From assembly GCF_963924675.1 (NCBI RefSeq), contig NC_089227.1, forward strand, positions 47,114,080-47,178,079: DNA of 64,000 bases, read 5' to 3'. Under the pieces are notes generated by a model. The model did no database searches, had not been told where the DNA came from, and was given only the letters and a program-made list of their open reading frames with translations. Of this stretch, positions 12,691 to 25,944 are shown in pieces. A program made the position numbers and the translations under genes. This DNA comes from Phocoena phocoena (lineage: Eukaryota; Chordata; Mammalia; Artiodactyla; Phocoenidae). Every line of letters begins with the position of its first letter. Positions within the stretch are counted from its first letter, which is position 1.

Positions 12691-13804
12691 AATTCTGATT
12701 TTCACAGGCTTCCATTATACATATTAACTCAAAGGAGAAAATTATCGTGTAGAAAAATACAAGACAAAAAATCATTTAGGAGAGAGACATTCTTTCCCCA
12801 AGTTCTATCTTAAAAACACATCTTGTCTGAGTCTCTTACAGTCAGATCCAGTTTGTCTTTTTATAGGATAGCAACAAGTCAAAATACAGGTTAAAGAAGG
12901 TTAGTGGTGGAATTCTGGGGGGAATTCTTGGGTCTCTTCTTTTTCATAACACAATTACTACTTAAGACAAGGCATTTGCCCCACATCTGAAACATGATAA
13001 CATCCTATTTGATGTGCAGCTACCTCACGACAAGGCTTTGTGAGTTTACAGGCATGAAGTTGTCTTAGAGCTTGTCAAAAGCCAATTATCCAGTTATCAG
13101 ACACACCTTTCTCCCCAGGGGCAAGCTGGGCTCCCTAACAGAAACATTACCTCTTTCAGGAGTGCAAAGTACATTTCAAAGCAGTGAAGCATAATTTCTG
13201 TTGTGGCATCTAAAGCAGAAAGAGTCCATGCAACCTTGACTTACTCCCAGATGGTAACCTACACCCCAATTATAAGTAAAATGCATCTTTGCACATAGTG
13301 CTAGGCTCAAGGCTTCTATTATTATTCGCCTCAGGCTTAAAATGCAGTCATATGTTTGAAGTTTACCTGTCATCAGAGGGAAAACTGCCATTATGGGGAT
13401 CGATAAGGGCTAATGAGGATACTAGAAGATTCAGGCACTCTCATATAACCCAAAATTCTGAAGCGGCAGTTTAATCTTGGAAGATATCAAAGTTCACGTT
13501 CTTTCCCAATTTTAACATTTAAACTAGCAAGTTCCAAAGCTTATGCATACAACAGAGGCAAAGACAGAACTAAGATAAGAAAAAGGACCTTGCAGAGTGA
13601 GGATCTATATTATTCACATACCATAAAGTTAAAAAAAAGGACTGAAGGAAAAGGGGGAAATGAAAGAAAAGGGAATTACCACTGCCACTGCTAAAATACA
13701 AATGAAGAAACGAAGATAAGCAAAATTCATCTCAGGAAGCCAATACAGAATAGCATGGTTTTACAGTGAAGAGTTAAGCCAAAACTGGACTGTCAGCTTC
13801 ACTG

Positions 13805-13920
13805 AGAGCAGACAACGTGTTTATTTTGTTCACCACTGTATCCACACATCCAGATCAAGGCTTGACACAGCTGATGCACAATTAGCAATAAAAAAATGTG
13901 TTGAATGAATGAATATTCTG
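13805..13920 (+). repeat. L2 LINE 3' end
   Basis: Typical L2 3' end: gagcagacaacgtgttta, ttgttcaccactgtatccac, ending tgttgaatgaatgaat. Confidence 0.6.
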
Positions 13921-14307
13921 CCTTTGGTAATTGCTCTTCTATAGCTATAGAATCTAAGAATTACACACCATTCAGAGCAGTTTCTACCAGCTATATTCCA
14001 TTCAGTAAGCCCCTTTACACCACCACTGTGAGGAGGAGTCATCTAAGTTTCCAGTGACCCAGTGCTCATAACAAAGCCACTTTTCCTCATCCTTTCAACA
14101 AAAACTTATTTAAGGACAACGGAGTGCCGGTGGTAATGAACGCGAGAGATTCTAATGGAGCTTATGTACAGTGAACAGAAAAAGATCCATCTAATCTTCC
14201 TTTGAATAAACTTAGGGCATAAAATCTATAACCTTCTGTCATGTATGTCCTATGCAGAAAGGCACAGAATCTGGTTTTTTTTTTAATTTATTCTAACTTT
14301 AATCATT

Positions 14308-14634
14308 TAAAAAAATAAATTTATCTATTTATTTTTTTATATTTATTTTTGGCTGCGTTGGGTCTTCGTTGCTGCACGCAGGCTTTCTCTAGTTGCAGCG
14401 AGAGGTGGCTACTCTTCATTGCGGTGCACGGGTTTCTCATTGCAGTGGCTTCTCTTATTGCAGAGCACAGGCTCTAGGCGCGCGGGCTTCAGTAGTTGTG
14501 GCGCATGGGCTCAGTAGTTGTGGCTCACGGGCTTAGTTGCTCCGTGGCATGTGGGATCTTCTCAGACCAGGGATCGAACCTGTGTCCCCTGCATTGGCAG
14601 GCAGATTCTTAACCACTGCACCACCAGGGAACTC
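14308..14634 (-). mobile_element. CHR-1-type SINE
   Basis: Minus-strand CHR-1 with complete 3' section (ggctgcgttgggtcttcg, tttctctagttgcagcgag) and tail. A perfect 15-base duplication CTAACTTTAATCATT lies at 14,293-14,307 and 14,635-14,649. The element has diverged more than the CHR-2 copies, consistent with an older family. Confidence 0.93.
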
Positions 14635-16744
14635 CTAACTTTAATCATTAATCATTCAAAAAACATATTAGAACATAAACTGCGTGTCAACATGCATGGC
14701 CAGACACTGTGCAAAAATAGCACACCCAAACTCCACCTCCAATGTGTCACTCCCACGGTACAAGGTGTCTCTACAACTCATTCTCTGCCTTCCACCTTTT
14801 TTAATTCTTAAGGAAACAGACAATATAATAACAAATATTAGTAAGGATAAATGTCCATCTAGACGTAACAGAAGCTTAGGAAAGCTATCAAACTCAAAGT
14901 TGACCAGGAAAAATGCAAAGTTAGGTAACTGGGACTTATTGGAAATAAAGGCAGTTCCTAACTGTTACCAACTAGCACCTTAAACTGAACAATGTGTTAC
15001 TTCATCCAAGGCAGTTATACCAAGCCCTAATCATGAAACCTCTAGTTTTTTCCAAGTAAATACTACAGAGTCCTAATACATTTTAATGACTCAACAAGGA
15101 GTTTTTGCATACTAGTAATTTAAAATATGCTCGGTGTCTCTCCCAGCAAATGGTATTTCTGTTTGTGAAGAGGCATCACAGCTGAGACCCAGAGAGGGTA
15201 TGTGAAGAAAGAAAATTTGTCAGCTGAGAATTGTCAGTCATTTTTCCAAAGACAGCTGCACAGCTGTTAGACGAACAAGTGAGGAAAGGTCGGGAAGCCT
15301 CTGTCCATCTTACCTTGCAGCAATTTGGCAGACGGCCAAGGACAGGACGAAATTTCAGGGTGGCCTCATTAAGCACACCTCATTGCTTTAAAGCCAATTT
15401 TTCATGACATTGGCTCTGTGTCATAAATGGTGACCACTATATTTATTTTAAAATCAGATTTCATCCGTAATACCACAACCAAGAAAGCAGTTGACATCCA
15501 AAGACGCAGAGTGTAATGTTATACATGTACACAGTTTTCTGGATTCTGCAGAGACAACCAACCTGGGTGGTCCCAATTCACACTAGTTTTCAGTCATGGC
15601 AAAAAACTGTCACTCAGATTAGCATTAAAGAGCATTTCGTTTCCTTTTATTCTAAACTTGTTTTATTTAAAATATAAGCCTAAATAAAGTTTGAAAATAT
15701 CAAACTTATAAGCTTAAGGCTATTTCTAACTCTCTACAAACAACACAAAAACTAGAAAATCTTAAACTTAGGAGTCAATGACCGTGGCCAGTTAACTAGA
15801 GCATTCCACAGACTCGGGATCTGAAGCTTCCAAGGATATTTGCAGAAAAAAAATCCCGGTCTTTGGAAAGAATGTCTGTGACCAGCATCTCAGACCTGCC
15901 CTAACTAGTTTAGGTGTTCATTCATTCATTCACTCGTTAATTCTATAACCCTTTATTGAAGGCCGACTATGTGGCAGGATCTGTGCTGGACATTGACTCA
16001 GTAATGAAAAAATACAACCCTGTCCCCAAAAGCTTGTGCTCTATTAGGAGAAAAAGACAAACGAACAAGCAAATGGTGCTAAATAATTTGATAAGGTCAA
16101 GGATAGGGTACAGGACTAACTCAGTCATGTGTTAAGAGAAAGGTATTAGAGAAGGCTTTCCAGAGGAAGAGACATCTGAGATGAGAACTGAAAGACATAC
16201 GGTTAACAGAACAGCAAAAGCCAAGGGAAGAGAATGTTCATAAACTTCCTGTCAACAGAGAGCATTGGCCCATAAGGTGTAATGTAAGAAGCTGCGTCTG
16301 CCTGTAATGTGGATTTAGGGAAAAAGGAGATGGAATGGAAAGGGGAGAGCTACTGTGCCTGTCTAGGACCCATGATCAGTGTGAGCTGGAGAAGAGGTGG
16401 TGAAAGAATGACCCCAGGTTTCTGATTTGGACAACTGGCTTGGCTGGAAGAGGGGGTCATTCCTGAGACTGGAGATAAAGGGGGACCACTTCTGAGGCTT
16501 AGCCCCCAGGGGCATAAGAGCATTTGAAAAAGAAGGATCAGAAGGGATTATTTCCAGGTTTCTTTCAGCTACAAAATGCCATCATCCCAGGAAACTAGGG
16601 GCCTTGAATTATAAGACCCTTCTAATATGGGGCATTTTTGAATAATGGCCTCCCTAGCACTGATCCTGACGAATGTATGCGGCCGTTCTACGGGCCCCAT
16701 TTAGGGCCCATCTCAGGAGCAGAGTAACAGCTGTTTCTCACCAA

Positions 16745-16960
16745 CCAGATCCTCTGCATCTTTCACTGCTCTACATCACCTCCTCGGATCCTCACACAAC
16801 TCCATGAGGAAGGACCCACTCTTCTCTCCATTTTACAGAAGGGAAACCAGGTTCAGAGAAGTCCCAGAGTCACTCAAGGCCATTCTGTGAAGGGCAGACC
16901 CAGGTTTCCTAGCCACATTCAACTTGAAAGCCTCTGTATAACCACTGAGTTCTACTGCCT
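16745..16960 (-). repeat. MIR SINE fragment
   Basis: Inverted MIR core (ctccattttacagaaggg, aaccaggttcagagaagtc, cagacccaggtttcctag). Limits approximate. Confidence 0.6.
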
Positions 16961-17997
16961 TTGCCTGACAACACTGGCTTCTCAGAACAAGCCAAGTCAT
17001 CATAGTCTGACCCAAGGAAAGATCTTTTGTGGGGGAGATGTGGCTGTATAGGGACAGGACTGAAAGCCAGGACACACCTTCAGGATGCTGCAGTGCAGTG
17101 GATCCCAAAATCTGGTCCTATTTAGATATTTCAAATCAAGAGACTCTGGGGAGGAGAGGCTGGGATTCTACATTGCCATGGGACTCCAAAGAGCAGAGTC
17201 AGGCCTCAACCACCCTGTCAATTTAGAAATGAGGAAACTAAGACTATGTAAAACTTTAATTCCAGAACTAGGTAGAGGCCCAGGAAGGCCCAGAGTCCAG
17301 GTGTTCCACACTCTCCACCACCTGCCGTCCCCAGTCTGCCAGGGCTCTGTCTGTTGCGTAACAAGCTAAATCCCCATCAAAGCTGCGTGGTATAGGAACA
17401 AAAAGGGTGGCCTGTTTCTACCAGTCTTGTTTGCCTGTAATTTCCCCCCCAAATGTGTAAAATGATGAGGATGAAGCAGACAGCATAATCTGGAACCAGA
17501 TTTCCCATATCACTTCACATTTTGTGGTAATTCTTTGGAATTCAAGTTGGATATTAGAATGTCAGTTTAAAAGGAAACCGGTTATTAGTAAAGGATAACA
17601 GGTGCTTTAAAACTACAGTAAGTGTTGACATCTGAAGGAAAGGGAGCATAATAACTTAATGCTTTTTTTGGCTTTGCATGGAAATGAATAGCCATTCCTT
17701 GTCAATTCTCACCTCTACTTCACTCAAGACTGCATATGTAACAGCAAAGATCTGTGAAGGAAAAACATTACGCTCGCTGTCAAGGACAAATAAACTATGA
17801 CATCAATCAAAGTGTAATGGTACCAAGAGAAGCAAGATACCAGAAGTCTAGAGAACAACTTCAATTATGTTTTACTTTGTTGGAAAATAATTGTTAGAAA
17901 CCTTTTTACCTTGTTCTCCCAGCCTTATAGTGTGAAATAGCACTTAGCTTGTAAGGCATCAAAACACATTCTTCTTTTCGCTTAAAGAAAAACTCTG

Positions 17998-18207
17998 GGG
18001 CTTCCCTCGTGGCGTAGTGGTTGAGAGTCCGCCTGCCGATGCAGGGGACATGGGTTCGTGCCCCGGTCCGGGAAGATCCCACATGCCGCAGAGCGGCTAG
18101 GCCTGTGAGCCATGGCCAAGGAGCCTGCGCGTCCGGAGCCTGTGCTCCGCAGCGGGAGAGACCACAACAGTGAGAGGCCCGTGTACCGCAAAAAAAAAAA
18201 AAAAGAG
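17998..18207 (+). mobile_element. CHR-2-type SINE
   Basis: Complete CHR-2 (GGGCTTCCCTCGTGGCG to gaggcccgtgtaccgc plus A tail). Perfect 12-base duplication AGAAAAACTCTG at 17,986-17,997 and 18,208-18,219. Confidence 0.95.
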
Positions 18208-18692
18208 AGAAAAACTCTGAGTAGGGAAGCAGCTCTGGTTTGTATACACACAAGCATATCACTCTGTATGTAGTTTCCTTCTTAGAAAACTACTCAAAAA
18301 TATCTGTGGCATCTGGCTTTTGTACAAGATGTGGGCTATTTCTACACCACCACAACGAACTGGAGAATTAAAAATAAACTATTTGTTGGATTCTGACAGT
18401 AGAAAAAAACATGATATGGCAGCAAGGCATTGAACTGGGAAGCAAGGGTTCTGGATTCGGGTCTAGCAGGCAGAAAAGCCACATTTCACCTCTGGGTTTC
18501 TGCTGCTTTGTTGGCATAAAGAAGGGCCTTAATGGAAGGGCTCTAAAATCTCTTCTAGATTTAACATCTCACACAGCAGGGTCTACTATACTATCCACCC
18601 CCTTACCAAAGGAGAAAAATGCAGCTTTCCCTTTACCGGACCTAGGATTCTTATTTACCCTGAAAAAAGTATACATTTAAGAAATCATGGTA

Positions 18693-18905
18693 GTGGGATG
18701 AATTGGGAGACTGGGATTGACATATATACACTAATACATATAAAATAGATAACTAATAACCTGCTTCATAGCACAGGGAACTCCACTTTGCTGTACAATA
18801 GAAACTAACACAACACTGTAAAACAACTGTACTCCAATAAAAAAAAATTTTTAATAAAAATAAATAAATTGATGGAAAATACTTTTAACTTTAAAAAAAA
18901 AAGAA
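18693..18905 (+). mobile_element. L1 LINE 3' end, short, with extra tail sequence
   Basis: Contains the artiodactyl L1 3' end (tagcacagggaactcca, gctgtacaatagaaactaac, actgtactccaataaa). After that poly(A) come about 45 further bases ending cttttaactt and a second poly(A). A perfect 14-base duplication AAGAAATCATGGTA at 18,679-18,692 and 18,906-18,919 encloses all of it, so the extra bases came with the insertion. Confidence 0.88.
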
Positions 18906-18999
18906 AAGAAATCATGGTAATCCACTGGCATCATTGTCTATTTTTCTCCTAAAATGTTCTGGCCAGTAGTTTTTTTAAAACCTTCCCTTGACATTAACA

Positions 19000-19180
19000 C
19001 TTATTAAGTAGTAACTATATCCTAGGTATTGCTAAGTGCTTTTATAAGATTAACTTTTTTAGTCCTCATGATCAGACAAAATAAACACACTGCTATTCCC
19101 ATGTTAAGCACAGGGAACTGAGACACAGAAAGGTTAAGGAAATTTCTAACAATAGCGATATCACAGGCCACTTTCAGGGT
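19000..19180 (-). repeat. MIR SINE fragment
   Basis: Inverted MIR: ctaggtattgctaagtgctt, ttagtcctcatgatcag, cagggaactgagacacagaa, aggttaaggaaatttc. Confidence 0.65.
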
Positions 19181-19410
19181 TCTATTCAAGTCTGGGGTAA
19201 ACCAGGGGTTCGGGACCTCTGGACCAAATGCTATCTACCATTTATGTGGTGCCTGGCCACTACATGGCAGATGTCAATGACTTTACTACTCTTGAGTATG
19301 TATGTAGACATCACTCATGTTATTCAGGTATTGTAAAAGCATTCTTTTACAGGGTCCTCTTTATCCGTTTGACCAGCCTCTCGGAATCAAGTGATTCTCC
19401 TTTCCCCCTA

Positions 19411-19599
<189 letters not shown>

Positions 19600-20742
19600 C
19601 TATTATCATCGCAAAAATCATTCAAAAGGAAATCAAGCTTGAAAATAGAACTTTCTGGCAATAACAGATTGTATACCTTAGCCTCTGTTGATGAATCAAA
19701 TAAGTCAGATCTGGTCTCCCTCTATATAAAATCTTCCCTTTTCATGTATACATAAATATTTGAAAAAATACAGTGTTATAGTCTATTCTGGTCTGAAGAA
19801 TAATAGCAACTTACTTCAGAATAAGTAACACATTTTCTGTACAAGTTTCTTAACAACTAAACAAAAAGTTAATAAGAGAATCAAAAAAGAACCATCACCA
19901 TGACTTCCAATTTAGACGACAATGGACCAATTCATCCCCACACTGAGAAAAGAAAATAGGCTGTCATAAACTCTTAAACACATGCCCTGCTCAAATTTCT
20001 ATGGGCTCAACAAACATTCCTCCACTGAGACTGGGCACATGGAGATTTCATTTTGCCTAATATTATATGCATCAGGGAAGACAGCCACTGAAGACCTAAC
20101 ATGTTAATCTTCTTTTCCTGTAAAACTCTTCCTGAACTGTCACAATTAATTTCATCTCCAGTACAAACCTATTTCTATAAAACTTTCATTTGCATACTGA
20201 ATGCAATATTGCTTATCCTGGCACTTCCCCTTTTCAAAGCAAAAGATATTTGTGAACACATGAATGAGGAGACAACACCATGGCAAGTTCTTGGGACCAT
20301 TTATCTGAACAAGATTTTTAATGTTAATGGTGATGATGATCCTAGTGGTGATGGTGCCAGAAATTTCAAATAAAATGAGTTTGGAGAAGATTCTCACCAA
20401 TCACAATGATTATATTTGCCTCTTTTCTGCTGCCAACTGGAAACTAAGAAAATGGAGACACTGAGACATGAAGAACTCCTCTCTGACCCAAATTCCTAAA
20501 ATAAAGTAAAAAAAAAAACAAAAACTAACCATAAATGTCACGAGTATTCATTTGCATATTACTTGTATGCAACTATGATGAATATATAATGTGTCCCTGA
20601 GTAGATGACAAAACGAGGGAAGGCAAAAAAAAAAAGCATACAAAGCAATGAAATGAAAAATCCTCAAACTTACTGTCACTGTCTTTACAAGGTAATCAAG
20701 AACCTGCAGTCACCCTAAGACACTTTAAGATGAATACACACA

Positions 20743-20752
20743 CAAAAAAAAA
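20743..20752 (+). mobile_element. Poly(A)-only retroinsertion
   Basis: A 16-base sequence AAGATGAATACACACA occurs twice (20,727-20,742 and 20,753-20,768), separated only by C plus nine A. The first copy follows TT, giving TT/AAGA, close to the L1 endonuclease target TT/AAAA. This is what an L1-driven insertion truncated down to its tail looks like. Confidence 0.65.
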
Positions 20753-21054
20753 AAGATGAATACACACAGTTGGGAAGTGTACTGTGTTCCTACTGTCCTA
20801 CCATACACATTCTTGCTCATAATGTGATCGCAAAGATTTGTGAAATAATAGCAATAATGCTCATGATAATCCATCTCTGCTATTCGTGATCACGCTCTTC
20901 ATTTTTCAACAAACATGTGTTGAATGTTTAATCTGTGCTAGGCATTCTCTAAGGTATCGAGTACAAAGATGAGCAGAGCCAGATTCTTTCCTTCAAGGAG
21001 TACGTAACTCAACTTTGTGAGCATGTGTGGCTGGAAATGCTCCTTGAGAGATCA

Positions 21055-21200
21055 GCTTACTGAGTGCCAGATACTTTACATTTATTAGCACATTTAAGTA
21101 CAACAATCCGAGGAGACCAATATTATTATGAACGCCTTTTTCACAATTCAGATAAAGGAGACTCAGGAAGACCTAAGACTGCATAGTCCATACATGGAAG
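21055..21200 (-). repeat. MIR SINE fragment
   Basis: Inverted, diverged MIR: gagtgccagatactttacat, ttattagcacatttaag, attcagataaaggagact. Limits approximate. Confidence 0.55.
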
Positions 21201-22511
21201 CACGTCAATTCAAGCATGTCTGTGCTCTGCACCACTACACTCCACTGATCGCCAACGTACAAGTTCAGAGGGGATGCAGAACAAGAGAATAATCAAGATC
21301 TGGTGGAGTGGGCGAGGGTGAGCTTTAAGGAAGAAGTGGAATTTGAACTGGATATGGAAGGAGGTCAGGAACTAGCACAGGAAAGGGAGATAGAGACACA
21401 CAAAGGTCTGCAGAAGAGAGAACCAGCAGGCTGTGTACGAGAGACACAGATGAATCCAAGTCAAGAAATACACACTTTAGTTGGTAAGAATGGACCTGTG
21501 GAGGCAAGTGGCAAAGACTTGAAAATACAGAAAAGTGAGTTCCATTGGGTGTAAAGAGGGTTGGGAAATCAGCAGCTCTTTAAAAGAGAAAGTGACAAAA
21601 CAAACACAGAATATAAATTTGCTTAAGCCTATTCTTGTCCCTGCCTGGGAAACAGATAGGAGCAGAAACTAGAAATACGCAAGCTGCGGGGAGGCTGGTG
21701 CCAACATCTATCTGGGTCGATTGCACCTGCACCGGGATGGTAGGTGAATGTAGAGACAGAATGTGCTGGGAATGTGGACTGAAGAGAGCCCAGCCAAGAA
21801 GGAAGACGTGACTCTTGGTAGCCTACAGATGTGGAAGCAAATGAGAAAGATTAACAATTCAACTTCGAGACTGTCAAGAGGATGTCAGTGAAACTGGGAA
21901 GAGAAGGTAAATAAGGAAGTGATGAAAAAACTTTCAGTGTGTCATAATTTAAGTGTCAACAGCACTTCTGAGCAGAAAGGACGCAGAGATACAACACTGC
22001 AGGTGGGTTGAGAAGCTAGATGGGGACTGGGGCTGTGGAATGGAGCATGAACTCTCCTGCCAAGGCCTATTTAAACCTGAGTCACAAATTCATTGTCCTA
22101 CAGGTGCCAAGTAGATAACTGAGGAAACAAAGCAGTGACTGAGGCCAGCCAGAGAGGAAACATTCTGCCTGCAGGAAGCAGCTCTATCCGGTTCCAATTT
22201 GATGGCTGCCATGGAAGAACATGGACCCAAGCAGATCTGATTTTTTTCCCCAAGAGAAGCCACAGAACTGATAAAAGTAACATTTACCACTAAAACACTG
22301 TTAGCCAGTAATTTTCAACACCAAAAAACCTGACAGGAGAAAACTAGAACCTAATTCCAGAAGGCATCTGAGAAGTTACATATACTCTTCCCCAATGGGG
22401 GCCAATCTTATCTATGCTTTCAATATTTTTCTGCTGTCAAAAACGAAATGTCTGATCAGAAAAATTACTGTTAAACAATAGCTGTGTCATCCTATGTTGA
22501 AAGCAGCCAGT

Positions 22512-22554
22512 GGAAACTTCTTAGAAAAACTTTAGAATTCTCTAAGAAGTTTCC
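22512..22554. other. Perfect 14-bp stem hairpin
   Basis: Arms GGAAACTTCTTAGA (22,512-22,525) and TCTAAGAAGTTTCC (22,541-22,554) are exact reverse complements with a 15-base loop. No repeat family recognised around it. Confidence 0.9.
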
Positions 22555-24329
22555 CTCTCCTCCACATTCCCTTTCATCTCCCTTTCCCAGTCCATCAAAA
22601 GTATCTGGCATGACTTCAGTTACATATTATGGTTGTTCAAGAGCAAACCATGTAATAGAACATCCTGTATTTGTTGTGATTTTCTTGCGAAGGACTTCAT
22701 TCAACAGTGGGAAGTAAGGTGTATTCTCAGTACATTTTTGCAAAGGGCAAAGGTCTTCTTAAAACTGATAAATTTGTCTGACAATGTTGGTCATTCAAGT
22801 TGGTGTTACCAGCCATAGAGCCAGTATTTTAAAAATAAACAACAATAACACCAAGGGAACTTAAAAAAAAGTTATGTTATATAGTGACGTTTCAAATAAC
22901 ACTTCACTTTTTAAAGGCAGTAGGAGCACAACGTTAAAAGACAGCTATAGAGAGTACCTTCCACTTACTGATTTTTGGATCTATTCCAAACTGGACACTT
23001 TGCATCAACACCTGGGAGAATAAGAAATCTCAAGAGAACACCTTGTAAAGGGTTTGGAAAGTACACATTAGAGTAAATGAATGGGCCTTTACACACAGTG
23101 AAATGGCTTAAATAGTGGCACTAAATGCAGTGTCAGCACTGAACTCCACAGGCTTTCCCGGGGGGGCTTGCCAGTCTGACCCACTAAATCTCCCTGCACA
23201 TTGAACAAAGCAAATCGAGGAGCAAAGAATGGAGGACATGAGTTATAGAGCTTCCTGGGGCTAATGTAGGTCATTGCAAAGGCAATTTTGGTGCTCGCGG
23301 TTTAAGAAAATAAGAGTCAAAGGTACCTGCTGTTAATTATCGCTCACTTGCTACACACACATAAAAAGCTGGTCTCTTTCATTTACAAATGGCAAGGGGT
23401 CAAGTAGATACATCAAACCCACCTCTAGGTGTATGTCGCCTCCCTGTCTGATCATCCACCTACTCTCCCAGCCACCAGCCAACTACAGCTCAACTCTACC
23501 CTGGCTTAGGAACACTTACAGCTGTCTCGCCCCAGCTCCCTCCATGCCGGGGTCAGTTGATGCACTGTTTATGATGCCTGCCCAGCTCTCCTCCTAGCAG
23601 AGTCCCATGTTCTGAATTTGCTTTCCAGGGTGACATTCCTTTTGCCCACATTCTCTCACAACCTACCCGCACTTGCCCGATTCATGCTCCTATTCCCTCC
23701 CACGTCTGCATCTCAGCTCTCGCCCTCCTGCAAGTTCTCCAGCTATCACTGAGTACAATCCAATGTCACCTCTTTTTTTTTCCTTTTCTCATCCTGCAAA
23801 TTACCCCTACCTGACAACAGAAATCTCAACACCTACTAATCTCAATTAGGGTATGGACTCCATATCCTAATTCCCAACTGTAACTTTTTTCAAATTTAAA
23901 CTCCCTACTTCTGATTTCCCTCTTTTCCCCTGCTTCACCTTATATCCCCTTGTTCACTATGACTCATCTCCACCCATCCTCCCAAGTGCTTCAGTTCTCA
24001 CATCTTTTGTTTCAGCCCATCTTTGAGTTCAGTAAACTGCCATTGTTATCATCCGAGTAAATGAATCAGTATAAGTCAAGAGCTTAATACTGTGCCTGGC
24101 AAATATTAAACACCTAAGAAAAGTTGTTTGTCCTCTTCTTCCTTCTCTTTCTGCCCCTCTTCCCTTCCGCCTCCTCCTCTTTTTCTACCATTATTATTAG
24201 TATTACTATTTTTTTACCCAGCAAACTCTTTCCCCCAACTCCACCCTAATTCGATATCCAAAACCATCACTAGAAATTCACTGCAAAGGATCTATACCTT
24301 AAAAAAACTTTAACAAGAAACAAACAAAA

Positions 24330-24690
24330 CAAATCAAGCTCATAGACACAGAGAACATATTGATGGTTCTCAGAGCTGGGGGTAAGGGAATGAGTGAAAT
24401 GGGCGAAGGTACAAACTTCCAGTGAGAAAACAAATAAATCATGGGGATGTAACATACAGCATTGTGACTATAGTTAATAACACTCTACTGCATATTTGAA
24501 AGTTGTTAAGAGAGCATATCTTAAAAGTTCTCAACCCAAGAAAAAAAATTATATGTATGGTGACAGATGTTAAACTAGACTTATTGTGATCATTTCACAA
24601 TATGTACAAATATCAAATGATTATGTTGTACACCTGAAACTAATATAATGTTTTATGTCAATCGTACAATAAAAATAAATTAAATATTAA
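24330..24690 (+). repeat. L1 LINE 3' end fragment
   Basis: Older L1 3' UTR: cttccagtgagaaaacaaat, atacagcattgtgactatag, tgtacacctgaaactaat, ending in an A-rich tail. Same family type as the copies at 1,265 and 38,760 but more diverged. No clear target-site duplication. Confidence 0.75.
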
Positions 24691-25944
24691 AAAGTTACAG
24701 TGAGAAATACATTAAAGGTATAGCGTGCTTCTCAATCTAAATGGGTTATAAAATGGAATGCACGTGGTTAAAGAGATGTGACTCGAAGAAAAAAATATTT
24801 TTAAACAATTAAATGTAGTCATTTAATAGTAGTAAAATTCTTCTCCATTTTTCCGTTGAACATAGGGATTACGTATCAAGCTGTCCCAGGCAGGCATCCT
24901 CCCCTATCTTACCCACTTCCCCCAGAGGATGGAGAGGCACATGGAGAAATGGTTTCTTCTCTAGTTAAGAAGTTAGTTACAGGGAGGGTCACTCCTGCTG
25001 TTCCATCATAAAAACATCTCACGGTCCTAAGTCTCAAAGAGGAAAGAACGTAGAGAGGAAGGAAGGAAGGAGGAAAACACAAGAGAACAACATGGACACT
25101 CAGGAAGTTAAAAACAGAAGTCATCTCACACCTGCCCTTTTCTTCTCAATTCACCCTGTATCTCCTTCACATTTCTTACTCCACACACATCCATAAAGAA
25201 AGGAAAATGCTCAACTTTTCTTGAACCCAACAATGAGACCCATCACCTTCATTTCCATTTCCGCACATATGGTCATGGGATGGTTTGATCCTGTTTAGAA
25301 CCAAGCGTCTAACAGAGGAGAAGCAAAGGGTTTAGCTCTGTTTACACAGCTGCCAAGCAACAGAACCTCCTGAGGCTTAGCTTTTCAACCGTCTAGATCT
25401 CTATTTCCTTTCAGTTGTCTAAGTTGGCAGCAGTTTGAGATTCCATTTCTAATGCTGGCATATGCAAATGTATTTTTAAGCTTAAAGTCAGAATCCTAGG
25501 AGGTTTAAGTCATTGCCCAGCTGTTTCCAGACGCATTGAAAAAACTACCTAGAAACAAGTTCTCTTTTCCTGCCTAAAAACAGTTGTTCCCGTCAGCTCT
25601 TCACTATCAGCTATTGAACTTTTCATCTGCCACTAGGTACATGTAAGAAATTTGATCTTTCACAACCTCCTTCCACCTGCCTGGCTTCTTATACAATATA
25701 GCTGCCTCCTTCCACTTGGATGGGAGGCCAAGGGATGAATGGGACCACAACCATTTTTACAGCTATATCACACTGTCAATAAAAAGAGGGTGAGAGAAAT
25801 CTCAGAAGGAGTTGGCTGGTGAAAGATGTGGGAGGGTTATATGCTAAATTTGTACAGCCATCAGTATACTGGGAAAACAAACATTTTGATAAAATCCATC
25901 TCATGGGGGGTGCCCAGGCCTCGTCTACTCATATTGTAGATGAG

